A DNA stretch of 64,000 nucleotides from Saksenaea vasiformis B4078 (lineage: Eukaryota > Mucoromycota > Mucoromycetes > Mucorales > Saksenaeaceae), in contig JNDT01001890.1 in NCBI GenBank assembly GCA_000697055.1, forward strand, positions 1 through 64,000, given 5' to 3'. The notes under the pieces are model-generated. The model was not told the origin of the DNA. It saw nothing but the letters and a program-made list of their open reading frames with translations, and made no database searches. The position numbers were made by a program, and so were the translations under genes. Within the stretch, counting starts at the first letter, position 1. Each line of letters begins with the position of its first letter. This document shows, one piece after another, positions 21,501 to 31,998 of the stretch.

Positions 21501-24500
21501 ATGGAGCCCCTTGCAGAAGAAGGGCCGCCACGGCAGCGGCAACGACAACGGTACCGTCAATCGCTTTTGCCACGAACCGATGGGAGAACTTCAAGGGTTA
21601 CCAGAAAGCTGAAGCTTTCGAGCTTTCTCAATGAAGACTACAAGTATCTGCGAGTAAGGTTTCACTGCATTGGTAAATATGTTACTAAAATGCTATTGAC
21701 AGGAACAAATCCGTTTCGTTGCTGATGAGTATCATGTAATGAGGCGGGATGCGGTTAACCTGGTGAACCTACACTTGCGTCGCTGGGTCGAAGGACTAGG
21801 CACAGAAAGCGCATTCGGCTTCCCGCCTATTACGACCAGAGCTTTTTGGGTTAAAGCTTTTCGTATCACAAACGATCGAGTCAGTAGGGTGTTAGGAAGC
21901 TTAGACGTAAGTACATCCTACAATTTTATGGAGATGTCTAAAAGGAAGATATGTTGTTTAGCCTCAATGGCAACTAGACCTACTGGAGACATTTATGTCC
22001 CACTTTTATCCCTTGCGCAGAAACATAGACGCTAACGAAAGTAAGATATATCTGCTCATATCCACCGACCGTTTCTAAATTGTATGCATAATAGACTTTT
22101 ATGAAGTCGTAGAAGTGCAAGGAGTATACATTCCAATTGCATCCGCTTTTGCCCCAGAAATCGTACAAAGTACTGTGATGATCGTATTATTGATGCATGG
22201 TTAACATTTGTAACTTATGTCAACAGATGTGAAGCGCCATTTGGTGATAAATGTTCCTGTGTTTCTGAAGTCTGTCTGCAGTGCCTATTTTCTTCAACTG
22301 AAGGAAAGGTTTGGAGGAAACCTTCCTGGAGGTGGACCAGCTCACCACGGTAAATAAGCATCTTTCTAAATGGCTGGTAGTCTCACTTCTATTATTTATA
22401 GCTGACACGGCTGTAGCAAATATTCTGAACCATGAACCACTACAGGACGACATGTGGGAGGATATGCCTCATCGGGCAGAACTAGCAGAGTTTTACCGGT
22501 AAGCATGACATGAACTGTCCACAGTTGACTAATATTTATGCTACTACTACAGTGTTCAGCACGAACTATACGAACGTCATATGGCTGGTGTGGAAATCCA
22601 TAATTTGGACCCGGAAGACGATGAAGCTGTTCCGCTCATGTCACGCATTGTTCAATATATATATCACTTGCACCAATACAGTACCGAGTATAACGGCAAA
22701 ACCTGGTCATTACTACCAGTGATCAGTCATCAGATTGGTCATTTTCCCATATTCACATCCGTACTGTGGTATCTGCTGCGAGACGCCTATTTGGCAAACC
22801 AACACGTTCCCGAGTCATTTCTGGCAACGCTCCATTTGTACAGTGCATGTAACTGACATTTTTCACTTTAGCGAGGACCGCAAGTCGGAGGACGAGTGAG
22901 ATACCTGCCTCTACAACAATTTGAGCTTCGTTGTCGCGACAGTGAGTGGAAAGAGGCACTTTGGGAAGAAATTTTCAACATCGATAAATGCCAAGCGAAA
23001 CGTCGACGATTTGATCCTGACCGTAAGCCATCATCCGCTTTAAGTCGATCATCTAATTGATTTGTTTTTAAAGATCATCAACCGGAACTACAGTTGGAGT
23101 TTGCGTATTACTTGCAAACCGATGGGGTATCGGTCTCTGTGCAATTCGACCGCCGTCGCTCGGGTACGCCAATGGAAAGTTTACTACTACTTACTATGTT
23201 TGATTAGAACGATATCCATCTTCCAAACGAGATTTTCGGCTGCTTCCGCGAGAGATGGACCTGAGCACCTGGCAAGGAGGCATATATCATCTGAACAAAG
23301 AGCCTCATGGGCTAGATCAAGACCGATTAGCTCAGTCAAGAATTGTTGGCGTGGATCCAGGTATAAGTCAACTAACTATTTCATTGCCATGTCTAATATA
23401 TTGACAGGGATCAGATCGTTGTTCACAGCCGTAGATACAAACGAAGCTATGGACACTCCCGAACTTCGCAACGCTCATTCTGCCACGATCAGTAACAAAG
23501 AATACCAGTAAGTGACAAATGTCCCCCTATTGTTGAGCTAATCCCAGCATTGGTAGATTGCGTTCGATGTTTACATGGTCGAAACAGAATGAACTGAAGT
23601 CTAGAACCACGGCCCAAATACAGCCACATTACGACTTGTTGACAAACAATCCTCCCACCGTTATGAGCGTACAAGGGTTTAAGGGATATATTGCCGCCTT
23701 GAGCATCATCCATAACACGTAAAAAGAAAAAAGCATGAAATCAATTCTGATAAACCCTTAATAGACTCCATAACTTCAACAAAAGCTACCGACATCGGGA
23801 AAACCGGTTCCTTCTCTACTCTTCCAGGCAAAGCACACTCGACGTGCTAGCAGACCGCATCGCCAACTGGACACCCCGAGACGTAAGTTCGTCATGCCCT
23901 CGTACTATGCTAACTTATCTAATAAAAAAATAGCCAGACGTACGACCACACTACAGGTCGACCCCCTCATCGCGGAAGCATCGCCGTCGCAAGGCCCGCC
24001 GACATCATCCTCGCCCAGAACAACCAGCAATCATTGCGTACGGTGACGCGGATTTGCGACCTTCAATGCGGGGCCAAGGTCCAGTTCCAGTGAAAGTTAG
24101 TGCGTGCAAGCTTTGTAGACAAGGTCTCACAGATTCCAATACTAGACATTCCGACGAGTTCTGGCAAGACACGCTCTCGTTGTTCTGGTCGATGAATACA
24201 AAACTAGCAAGGTGTGTTCAAACTGCGACCATGACACGGAACAGTTTCGAGCACCAACTGCACGATGTCAGCACGAGTATGTATCATACAGCTGTGACTA
24301 TTGAAAGTTAATTTCTCCATCAACAGGACAAAGGTGGTTCGGTTTGTCGGGGCTGGGAGAGCCAAACGCTACTGTCTTGATGAGAACAAACGAACGATGC
24401 ATCCGACATCACAATGCCCAGAACTTCGACCGCTAGGCAAGTGAATATTAGTTTGCATACTTGTTATTCTAACCGGGTCTTTAATGCAGCCATTACAGAT

Positions 24501-24781
24501 AATCGCAGCAGCGTGTATCCGATTAAGGTGTGCCACCACCATCAGTTGGGACAAGCTGTGGATGATCAAGGTCCCAGACCGTTGGTAAGTGTTGTTCGAA
24601 CTATTATTCCATTATCTGATTACTCCTATAGTTCTGGAACCGCGACGTGAATGCGGGAAGAAATATGAGAAGGATCTTGGTTGCCTACATGGAAAATGGA
24701 CACCAGCTGGAATCAAGACCCCTCTCCTTACAACGACCTCAACAACAACAACAACCGCCCCATATCGGGGCTAGGCAGTAA
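21501..24781 (+). CDS. Fanzor protein, eukaryotic TnpB-like RNA-guided endonuclease
   Basis: Eighteen exons close in frame to about 800 aa: 21501-21653, 21703-21906, 21989-22040, 22113-22169, 22227-22349, 22402-22498, 22553-22823, 22872-23022, 23074-23178, 23208-23360, 23408-23507, 23548-23718, 23765-23882, 23934-24095, 24146-24276, 24327-24436, 24490-24584 and 24632-24781. The N-terminus is basic (possible NLS). Family marks in order: a LLP block (KTWSLLPVISHQ), LQTDGVSVSVQF, RuvC-I RIVGVDPG (D454), AYGDADLRPSMRGQGPVP, RuvC-II VDEYKTSKVCSNC (E656, T659-S660), and RuvC-III FWNRDVNAGRN (D756). The 204 residues from D454 to TS fit the Fanzor/TnpB signature. The second zinc pair is unusual: CHHH where Cys-x-x-Cys is common. 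Two junctions use GC donors (24437 clear; 22824 inferred because no GT donor there keeps frame). No stop or frameshift is forced, so the nuclease could be active. Exons 3-4 and 7-8 are the least certain. Confidence 0.9.
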
Positions 24782-24840
24782 GAAACTGCCAACAAGCCTC
24801 TTGTCAGGCATTCGGTGTGCTGTCTTCGGGCAGGTAAGTG
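24782..24840 (+). ncRNA. Candidate guide (omega) RNA region 3' of the Fanzor gene
   Basis: Known Fanzor and TnpB guide RNAs overlap or follow the 3' end of the gene. Just after the stop, CTGCC (24786-24790) can pair with GGCAG (24829-24833), enclosing a tight hairpin ACAAG-CCT-CTTGT (24792-24804). A GTAAGTGG follows at 24834, which could be a splice donor in a longer transcript. The pairing is short and may be chance. The guide boundary and the transposon end that would define it were not found. Confidence 0.22.
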
Positions 24841-24887
24841 GAAATTGTATTTGAATTGGAAAAACTTATGTCATCTTTTTCTGTGAC

Positions 24888-25190
24888 TTAAGTGCACCGA
24901 AGTGGATTGGTACGTGAAGAAGCTTCGAGGACCGAAGTGGGATGGGTTGTCATGAGCACATGCTGTTGTGATGACTGATTACTATCAGGTACAGCGTTGA
25001 TATTAAAAGGAACAGAAACTGGTTGAGTACAGGCCGGGACTGGTACTAAGTAATGAATGGCGGAGGAATCTGTAGTTGATGGTACCGTTTGCGTATGTAA
25101 GCTTTGTTGCGTGCTAGTTTGGTCTTCTTGTGTTCGTGCGCAAGCCTGTACTTGTAGCGAGATAGGATAGCTAGTTTGGTGTGCTTCCAT
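24888..25190 (-). CDS. Small hypothetical Thr/Gln/Ser-rich protein
   Basis: An ATG at 25190 opens a 100-codon frame ending in TAA at 24888, directly behind and opposite to the Fanzor gene. The peptide is rich in Gln, Thr, Pro and Val (QACARTQEDQTSTQQ) with no recognised domain or signal peptide. Its composition is unlike random translation of this AT-rich region, but it may be one exon of a longer gene or part of the mobile unit carrying Fanzor. Confidence 0.35.
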   Translation of the reverse strand: MEAHQTSYPISLQVQACARTQEDQTSTQQSLHTQTVPSTTDSSAIHYLVPVPACTQPVSVPFNINAVPDSNQSSQQHVLMTTHPTSVLEASSRTNPLRCT

Positions 25191-25449
25191 CACCAGATAG
25201 CGTCAGGTTGATTAAAGAAGTAGAGATAAAAGGAATAAAAAAAAAGTAAGATACAATATCCCCAAAGGGGAAAAGGCGAAAAACGAGGATAAAATATGCC
25301 TAAGAGAAGCAAGACAATGCAGATCAAAGGCACAAATAAAAAAATGAAAAGGAAAACAGACAGCTCGTGGGGTTGTGATACGGTTTTGCTACTGCCACCT
25401 ACACACCGTTGTCGGGAATATGCCCACTTTTTTACTTGGTCTTCGCCAG

Positions 25450-25710
25450 TTATTCTCTACGCTGGAAAACAGAGAAGCGAAAGAAGGAACCACAGGATTT
25501 TTCAAAACCAGAAACATGTCTCTCTTTTTTTCCCTTAAGGCACCCAGTCTCTACACTATTGGATGAATTTTGGATCGTCTGTACGTGAAAACCGCGTATA
25601 CATATATTATAAATCTGTTCGTCACACCATCTTACGCGTCGCACAGTTGCACGCGCCATGACTTTTTGCCAAGCAGTATGAGCTTTATGCATGTAGGATA
25701 ACTGCGTCAA
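25450..25710 (-). CDS. Possible small exon(s) of an unidentified protein
   Basis: The frame contains YMHKAHTAWQKVMARATVRR, followed by a good GTAAGATGG donor at about 25635 and an ACGTACAG acceptor about 60 nt later, then a Lys/Arg/Ser-rich segment to a stop. An acceptor-like GACGCAG precedes the first segment, so it may be an internal exon. No family was recognised, and the 5' part was not found. Treat as tentative. Confidence 0.22.
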   Translation of the reverse strand: MTQLSYMHKAHTAWQKVMARATVRRVRWCDEQIYNICIRGFHVQTIQNSSNSVETGCLKGKKERHVSGFEKSCGSFFRFSVFQRRE

Positions 25711-27674
25711 ATATATTGTTATTATCTGTAGACTATTCGCCTACGGATAACTCGTTTTAACTGACAATTGAACAGGGTATTGGCTCGGTCTAACCACCTT
25801 GTTTTTTGTCAGACAGCTCCCTAGCAACAACGGATGTTGCACCACAATGCTGAATAAGTCACTACTCAATGAATAAAAGAAATAATCAGGCATCTGTACA
25901 AAATGGTTCACGGAAGCTTTGGCCTGAAAAGGACGTAGTACAGCGTCAAGTGCACTACCAAGCCTCCCCCCTTTCGGAGGCCAGGACGACCATTCTATTG
26001 ATCAGAACAAAAATACAATTCTCTAATTATAGTTGCAACTACCATACCGTTTATCTTTTTTTATATACTAAACATTCGTTGGTTGGTGTGCATATCGGTA
26101 GAGCTGCACTACATAGGTCGCTATTGGATCGTCATAAGCTATCTCTTGTATTACTCAATGGACTTGTTCTTACAAAGGACACGTGAACAAATCCGTATCG
26201 ACTTACCCTCATTTATGCAGTAGGTTCCCTAAAGAAGAACTTTTTTTTTGCTCGTTGTCTCAAATCGATGGGCAAACAGATCATCCCCCCTTAAACGGAA
26301 ATTAATTCGGAGTGCTAAATTTCCATCGTTTTCCCACTGGATCGGCGACAAAAACGACCACTGATCTTTTCAAAACCTTAAAACATGAAACACGATCTCA
26401 GTAACACTTTGCTCATTTCGAAATGTTAAGAAAAGAGAGAGCAAAAAAAGTGTTACCTACCTAATTACACATCTGCAAATGACTCCAATCTATTTATTCT
26501 GGTTATTTTGATTGTGTTTTATTTTAGGTTTATTGGTATCATGGACTTGACATCCGTCCTTATGCCTTTTCTGGTAAACAATTCTTGAACGATATTTGCA
26601 GGTTTTGTTTGTAGCACGGCCCTCGCTAGGAACCGTTCGATCCTACTGTGAAACAGTCCCACTTACATCTTGCATCAGTTGTGAAATAGAGAATATGGTA
26701 GAAAAAGAAGAAGGACTTTAGAAACTACAGAGAGTCTTGTTCTGTTTGTAAGATTATGTCAAAAGCGAGTGTCTTGACAGGGATGATGTACAAATAGAAG
26801 CGTGACATAATTGCTTATTCTATGAGAATCAAGTGCAATAATGGTAATAAGTAGCAAGACATGTACAGCATTGACAAATCCTATATTTTCGATTATTGGA
26901 ACTGGGCCACCTGCATCCTGTAGCTCAAGGTTGACTGAAATCGAACAGCTGTCCAATGTAACGACGTCATTTCCTGGTATGCAATCGAACCTGTTGATAA
27001 ACATTGTTTCTGCCGAGTTACAATGATTGTCATTTTTGAGTAGAACACGTGCAGATAGTCTTATAGTGAGGGGTACACAGTATCATTAACAGTTCGGAAA
27101 TCCGAGAATGACTAAAAGATCCCAGGACGTGGGGCAGGGATATAAGCAAAGGAAAATCGAAAGAGCAAGAGATGGGCTAAGCTCTCAGTAAACACCGCCC
27201 GTATTGTTTGCTATCTCTGTCATGCGCGCAAGTATGATCCACGACAGCCGCTTTTATAAATGGCTTTCGTTTTCTGTGGCGATTTGCCATCAGTCGAGAG
27301 ATCTTATCATTTGTGGCGCTATTCAATGATAGCTACCAGCACTTATCCATTCATGTGTCATCGATCGTCCAATCAAAAAGGTCGCCGTTATTTATAGCAT
27401 GGAATTGTTTGTAAATGCTCGTCCTAGTTATCGCCTTTTGTAGGTTTCTATTACATTGTATCGTTGGAACTACTTGACAACGACAACGAGATTGCGTTAA
27501 AAAGTGTATTTACATAGTACATGAGGTGACTAAAGGGATGCTGAAGCCTGCATGACGGAGGTATGACACAATTGTCATCTCATCGCGCTGAGTTTCTACA
27601 CGCTCGGGATGCCAAAAAATTTTTGGCCTGCAAGCGTCCGGCTACAGACGTTTTACATACATAACACGTACAAC
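25711..27674. other. 2-kb region before homoserine dehydrogenase, no supported gene
   Basis: Several frames of 60-105 codons are open on both strands around 25869-26186 and 26760-27026, but none carries a motif or a consistent splice pattern. The last few hundred bases should contain the HOM6 promoter; TGACTAA-like elements near 27112 and 27527 are imperfect matches to a Gcn4-type site. Confidence 0.4.
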
Positions 27675-28866
27675 ATGGTTAACATTGGTATCGTCGGTGT
27701 GGGTCTAGTTGGTTCCGAACTTTTGAATCAGCTTAAAGCTACTGGCGCTAAGCGTTTAAAGGTTGTGGGCTTGACCAGCTCAAAGAAAATGGTCATGTCG
27801 TCTGATTACTCAGTCTTGTCATTGAATGACTGGAAGACAGAGCTCGCCAATGGCGTTCCTTCCGACCTTGACGCGTTTGCCAAGTTCCTTGCCGCGTCAC
27901 CCGAACACAGCGTCATTGTTGATTGCACAGCTTCCGACGCGGTTGCAGAGCGCTATCCTTCCTGGTTGAAGGCCGGTATCAGCGTCGTAACACCTAACAA
28001 GAAGGGCTTCTCCGGTTCTCTTTCACTTTACAACGAAATTAAGTCTTTGGCTGCCAACATGGGTGGATCCGGTCGTGTCCCTCTCGCATACCATGAATCC
28101 ACTGTTGGTGCTGGCTTACCTGTTCTTGCAACGCTTGCTGATCTGGTGAAGACGGGAGACAAGATTGTTCAGATTGAGGGCACCTTCTCTGGTACCTTGA
28201 GTTATATCTTCAACAACTACTCCTCCCTTTCCTCGGAAGGTGGCCAACCCCTCTCCGAGATTGTGAAGGTTGCCAAGGAGCTTGGCTACACCGAACCTGA
28301 TCCCAGAGATGACATGAACGGCATGGACGTCGCACGCAAGGTAATTAAACATCGGTTTAAAAAAATATCATACTGACAGCAGCGGAAAATTGGGTTAGGT
28401 CACCATCTGTGGTCGTTTGGCTGGATTGGATCTCGATCTGTCTACACTTCCCGTGGAGAACATCGTCCCAGAACAACTCCGCGACGTTGCTACCGCTGAT
28501 GAATTTATGGCCAAGCTGCCCGAATTTGATGCTTACTTTGCTCAGATGAACGAGGAAGCCAAGAAGGAAGGCAAGGTCTTGCGTTATGTTGGTCTTGTAG
28601 ACGTCAAGGGCGGCAACAGTGGTGTCAAGTTGATGAAGTATGTGGGCCGAGGCCCGGAATTGGAAGCTGACTAATAACCTTACCCTAGGTACCCTGCTTC
28701 CCACCCATTTGGTTCCCTGCAAGGTAGCGACAACATGATCAAATTCACAACCGAGTACTTCCCCAACGGTTTGATCATCCAAGGTGCTGGCGCTGGCGCT
28801 GCTGTCACTTCTTATGGCATCTACTCAGATCTTCTCAAGATCCAGGAACGTGTCGAAGGTTTCTAA
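27675..28866 (+). CDS. HOM6: Homoserine dehydrogenase
   Basis: Three exons, 360 aa: 27675-28340, 28399-28637 and 28689-28866. The N-terminus MVNIGIVGVGLVGSELL holds the NAD(P) Rossmann glycine motif. VVTPNKKGFSG, AYHESTVGAGLP, EGTFSGTLSYIFNNYSS and the signature YTEPDPRDDMNGMDVARK with catalytic Asp and Lys follow, and the C-terminal part (GAGAGAAVTSYGIYSDLLKI) completes the fold. The length equals that of yeast Hom6 (359 aa), so this is the monofunctional fungal form without an aspartokinase domain. It reduces aspartate-semialdehyde to homoserine in Met/Thr/Ile synthesis. The ATG at 27675 is the second in frame; an upstream ATG at 27609 would add a 22-residue extension that homologues lack. 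Confidence 0.96.
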
Positions 28867-29574
28867 GGAAAATCTATTCCTATAATAAAAACGAAGCTCG
28901 TCATTACAAGGAAGATGCTTTCTACCGCCGGTTATTACTAGCACATTGTCCCAGAAGATGCCTTTGGAAAGAAGTGTTTGCTAGCCAGTTAATTCATACT
29001 AGACGAAGCTATTGGCTATGAACCACGATAAGAAGACATCTACAATGTATCGCATTTAGCTACTCAAACATACGTCGTCTCTAATGTTTTGTACTTTTAC
29101 CGTTTAAGCGCACGGTTTCTTTATAAGGTTCAATTCAATTACGTTTGCAGTTGAGTTTCGAGTGTGGCTCGGATGGTCGGCCGTTTTCACCTCTTTCTGG
29201 TGGACCCACAAGCACGATACTTTCAGTTGATGAAGCAAAAGCTTCAATGGGAGATGTAGACCTGACTTAGTTTTGTCAAATACGGGTTTCCCTTTTTTCT
29301 CATTTTTTGCATTACTACGAAACCGTCATTATCGAAGTGAACTCTACGTTTCGCTTCGTAGTCTGAATGTTATATCTGCGATGCCCAAATGGAACTGTAC
29401 AGTACTAAATCCTGCAAATCTAAAAGCGTATTTTATAATGGTCTAGACGTGTTACTGAGCAAATACAGGTGTACAACAACACAGTGTCGATCTATAGAAT
29501 CTTACGTCTTCCACAACCATGACCGCTATATTTGGCTTTACAGAAACCGTATTAACCCACCTGCTTTTGCGATT
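28867..29574. other. Intergenic region, no gene seen
   Basis: HOM6 3' flank followed by AT-rich DNA with only short open frames. No repeat termini or RNA gene were recognised. Confidence 0.5.
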
Positions 29575-30312
29575 TAAAGGCTTAGTACCTTTTATAGCTG
29601 CACAACATGCTTGCTTGAAGCAATCATGGACACTTAACTTATCCTTGGCTGAACATTCAAGGTAACAGACAGCATTCAAGCGCGAGCTGCATCCAGTCCC
29701 TAAAAAAAATTACTCAGTTTATCAGTGATCAAATGTGTAATGAGTGTTACCTCTTCGAATGTTATTACCTTTTTCTCTGCATATTTCTTGGAACAGCCCT
29801 CCCTGAGGTCACATTTTTGTGCCATCAAAACTCACTTGCCTTTAGGACAGTATCTTTCAATGTCATACAACGACCGGTTTGCAACGCCCTCCAGAGAATA
29901 TCTGTCGTCTACTGCAAGACATAGCATGACAATATCTGTATGCTTATAATAAACTGCGAGAAGTTACTCCTCTTGGTTCTCTCGAGTACAGATATTATCT
30001 CAATAAATCTCAGACATGTGCTATCTTCTGCATGCCGTACCTTTGTCCCACAGTGCTACTGTGACTTCTTGACCATCGATATTCATGGTGTAGAAAGAGC
30101 TACACAAGTACATGTGAATACCGGGTTGTCCTAATCATTAGTATACACTAAACTGCTTAGAAAAGGTGCTTGGTGTTTGTAATTTTATGGTGGTTTTACC
30201 TGAGGGAGACAACGCCGGTTAGAACTGAGATCAAAGATGGTTTTCCACAGCCGCGATCGCCGAGGATAACAATTATAACAATTACATTATCTTATACCAT
30301 TGGCAAAAAGGC
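29575..30312 (-). pseudogene. Rho/Ras-type small GTPase pseudogene
   Basis: Segments of one Rho-like GTPase lie in order. A P-loop exon reads ILGDRGCGKPSLISVL, with Pro where Thr binds Mg (GKT/GKS expected). Then come FYTMNIDGQEVTVALWDK (switch-I side and WDxxG strand), TDIVMLCLAVDDRYSLEG and YDIERYCPKGK. An in-frame TGA follows, then VLMAQKCDLREG (TKxD-like), VITFEEG, LNAVCYLECSAKDKLSVHDCF (SAK motif) and AAIKG. Lesions: GKP, the TGA at about 29846, a one-base slip before LNAVCY, a phase mismatch after the first exon, no start codon before the P-loop, and no CaaX box. This is a clear processed-of-function relic that still keeps its intron positions, so it was not retroposed. Confidence 0.75.
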
Positions 30313-31038
30313 ATGGAAAAGCGAAAGAAGAGAGGAGAGAAAGATAAACCCCGTGTGAATTTTCATGTCTGGTGATCATCTACCAGCTTCTGGAAGAAGC
30401 AAGCAACTCTTTACGAAGGATGACAGCTTTCATTCCTCATATTGTACAATGTGTAACTTCTCTGTGATCGTCCATAATTTCTATGATATGGTGAACGCGA
30501 GGATTCTGTCCCAAGATCACATGGAAAGATGGTACAAACTAAATTTTCTCTGGCGGATCCCATTTCTTGGTTTCGAAGTACCATTACGTCTTCAGGCGTA
30601 ATAACCCAATGTGTAGCTTTGAGCATCAGTTACTTTTCAAATATCACAATTCCAGGTGGCGCGCACTTGTCTGAGACAGAATGTTGGCCTATCCTCACCC
30701 TTGTCCTTACAATATGATATATCAAGGATACAGAGATAAACATTTATACCCTTTTTTACAACATTTGTTGAAAACAACGTGGCCAACTTGGCCAATTAGC
30801 CGTTGCAAGAATATATAAGCATGAGTGCTTCACTTCATGGCTTCTGGTTTGAAAGATACAGCAAAGTGTATCTAGAGGTAAAGGGAAGCAAGAAAAAATA
30901 AAAGGTTTTTATCCTGTGGATCCGACTGTTCTCGCTTGTTGTCCACTAGTCTAAGGAAGCCCACAAAGTTCAATCTTGTGATTTGAAATTATATCCTCGC
31001 AAGAATGAACCGGTGCGTAAGTCTCACATCTCTCTGGA
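30313..31038. other. Intergenic region, no gene seen
   Basis: Short frames only; none shows a motif or consistent exon structure. It ends at the TA flanking the pogo-like element. Confidence 0.5.
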
Positions 31039-31040
31039 TA

Positions 31041-31541
31041 CAGTGCAACCTCTCTAATTTCAAAACCCCTTTTTTTCAAGAAATTTCGGGTCCACCGCCA
31101 TAAAACATAGCGTAGGTTTTCAAATCCTCTGTAATATCAAGTTCAAGTCTGAAAAGGAGGTTGAATCTCTTATCGTGAGAGGTCTAGTGCTCAAAAATTT
31201 ACTAATCGCATCTCTTCTTCTCGGCCGCCACTCTCGAAATCGGATATGGTCATTGTGGTCCACTTGATCGCCTGAAGGTGACAATTCATGTTGTCACAAA
31301 TTCATCCAGCACTGAGGTTGCTTCATCTCCATGAGCAGCTTTATCCATGAGACCTGTCTTGCGCCAGCAATTTTGGAAGGTACTAGGATTGTGTTCTAGT
31401 GTGTCAAAGGAGAGCTTTATCCACCACATAGCTCAATTCATACTCAATATGCTTTATGGCACATCCTCTATAATATCAAAATCCGGAATTTCCAAGCATT
31501 TTGCAAGGGACGGAGGACTTGAAATTAGCGAGGGTGTACTC
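31041..31541 (-). mobile_element. 501-bp pogo/Tigger-like DNA transposon remnant
   Basis: The left end reads CAGTGCAACCTCTCTAATTT; the right end, read inward on the other strand, is GAGTACACCCTCGCTAATTT. The two agree at 21 of 27 positions. Both sides are flanked by TA (31039-31040 and 31542-31543), the duplication expected of the Tc1/mariner-pogo superfamily. The internal minus-strand sequence still encodes FQNCWRKTGLMDKAAHGDEA and VLDEFVTT, the C-terminal NCWR-type region of pogo/Tigger transposases, ending at a TGA. The catalytic DDD part is missing, so this is an internally deleted, nonautonomous copy. Confidence 0.75.
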
Positions 31542-31593
31542 TAGATGATGCGATAGTAGCAAATTCTACCGGATCACAAATTGCTCAATCACC

Positions 31594-31907
31594 GGATCAC
31601 AGCAGGCAGCTACTCGAGGACAACTTGATAAAGGTGGAAACGGCAAAACCGTTCAAGAAGATGATCCGGGGATCAAGGACTGGGCCGAAGCTGGCTACAC
31701 TACTGACGACGAGCCCCAAAATAATTACTTGAACAAATACGCTGAAAGAAGGTGAAGCTGTTTTGAAGTGAAAAGCATTGCCTAATCATGAAGTGCACTA
31801 ATACTTTTTATTCTAGATTTTGGAGACCTCTGAAAAGGCAAGATCCGGAAGACTTTGATTTCCGTGCCGGAAATTTGATGCTGCTCAGTTTTTGGCATGG
31901 CTCCTAA
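31594..31907 (+). CDS. Unidentified exon pair between two transposons
   Basis: An open frame ends at 31751 (TTDDEPQNNYLNKYAERR). A GTGAAG donor and TTCTAG acceptor remove 65 nt, and a second exon (31817-31907) continues FWRPLKRQDPEDFDFRAGN to a TAA. The frame is kept across the intron and the peptide is hydrophilic and protein-like. No start codon was placed. Upstream, the phrase ACCGGATCACA is directly repeated. It may be the 3' end of a host gene disrupted by the neighbouring elements. Confidence 0.3.
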
Positions 31908-31998
31908 GAAAAAGAGAGTAAGTATACCGCACAGTATCAATGCCCTCTTTTCACTTAGTCATTGTTATTATTTATTTAGCGGCGAAGTGGTAGCGGAA

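Noticed and set aside
22838..22871. GTACAG donor as the end of Fanzor exon 7
   Set aside because: It would give a 34-nt intron and the wrong phase, reading into a stop; a GC donor at 22824 gives a 48-nt intron and keeps the frame.
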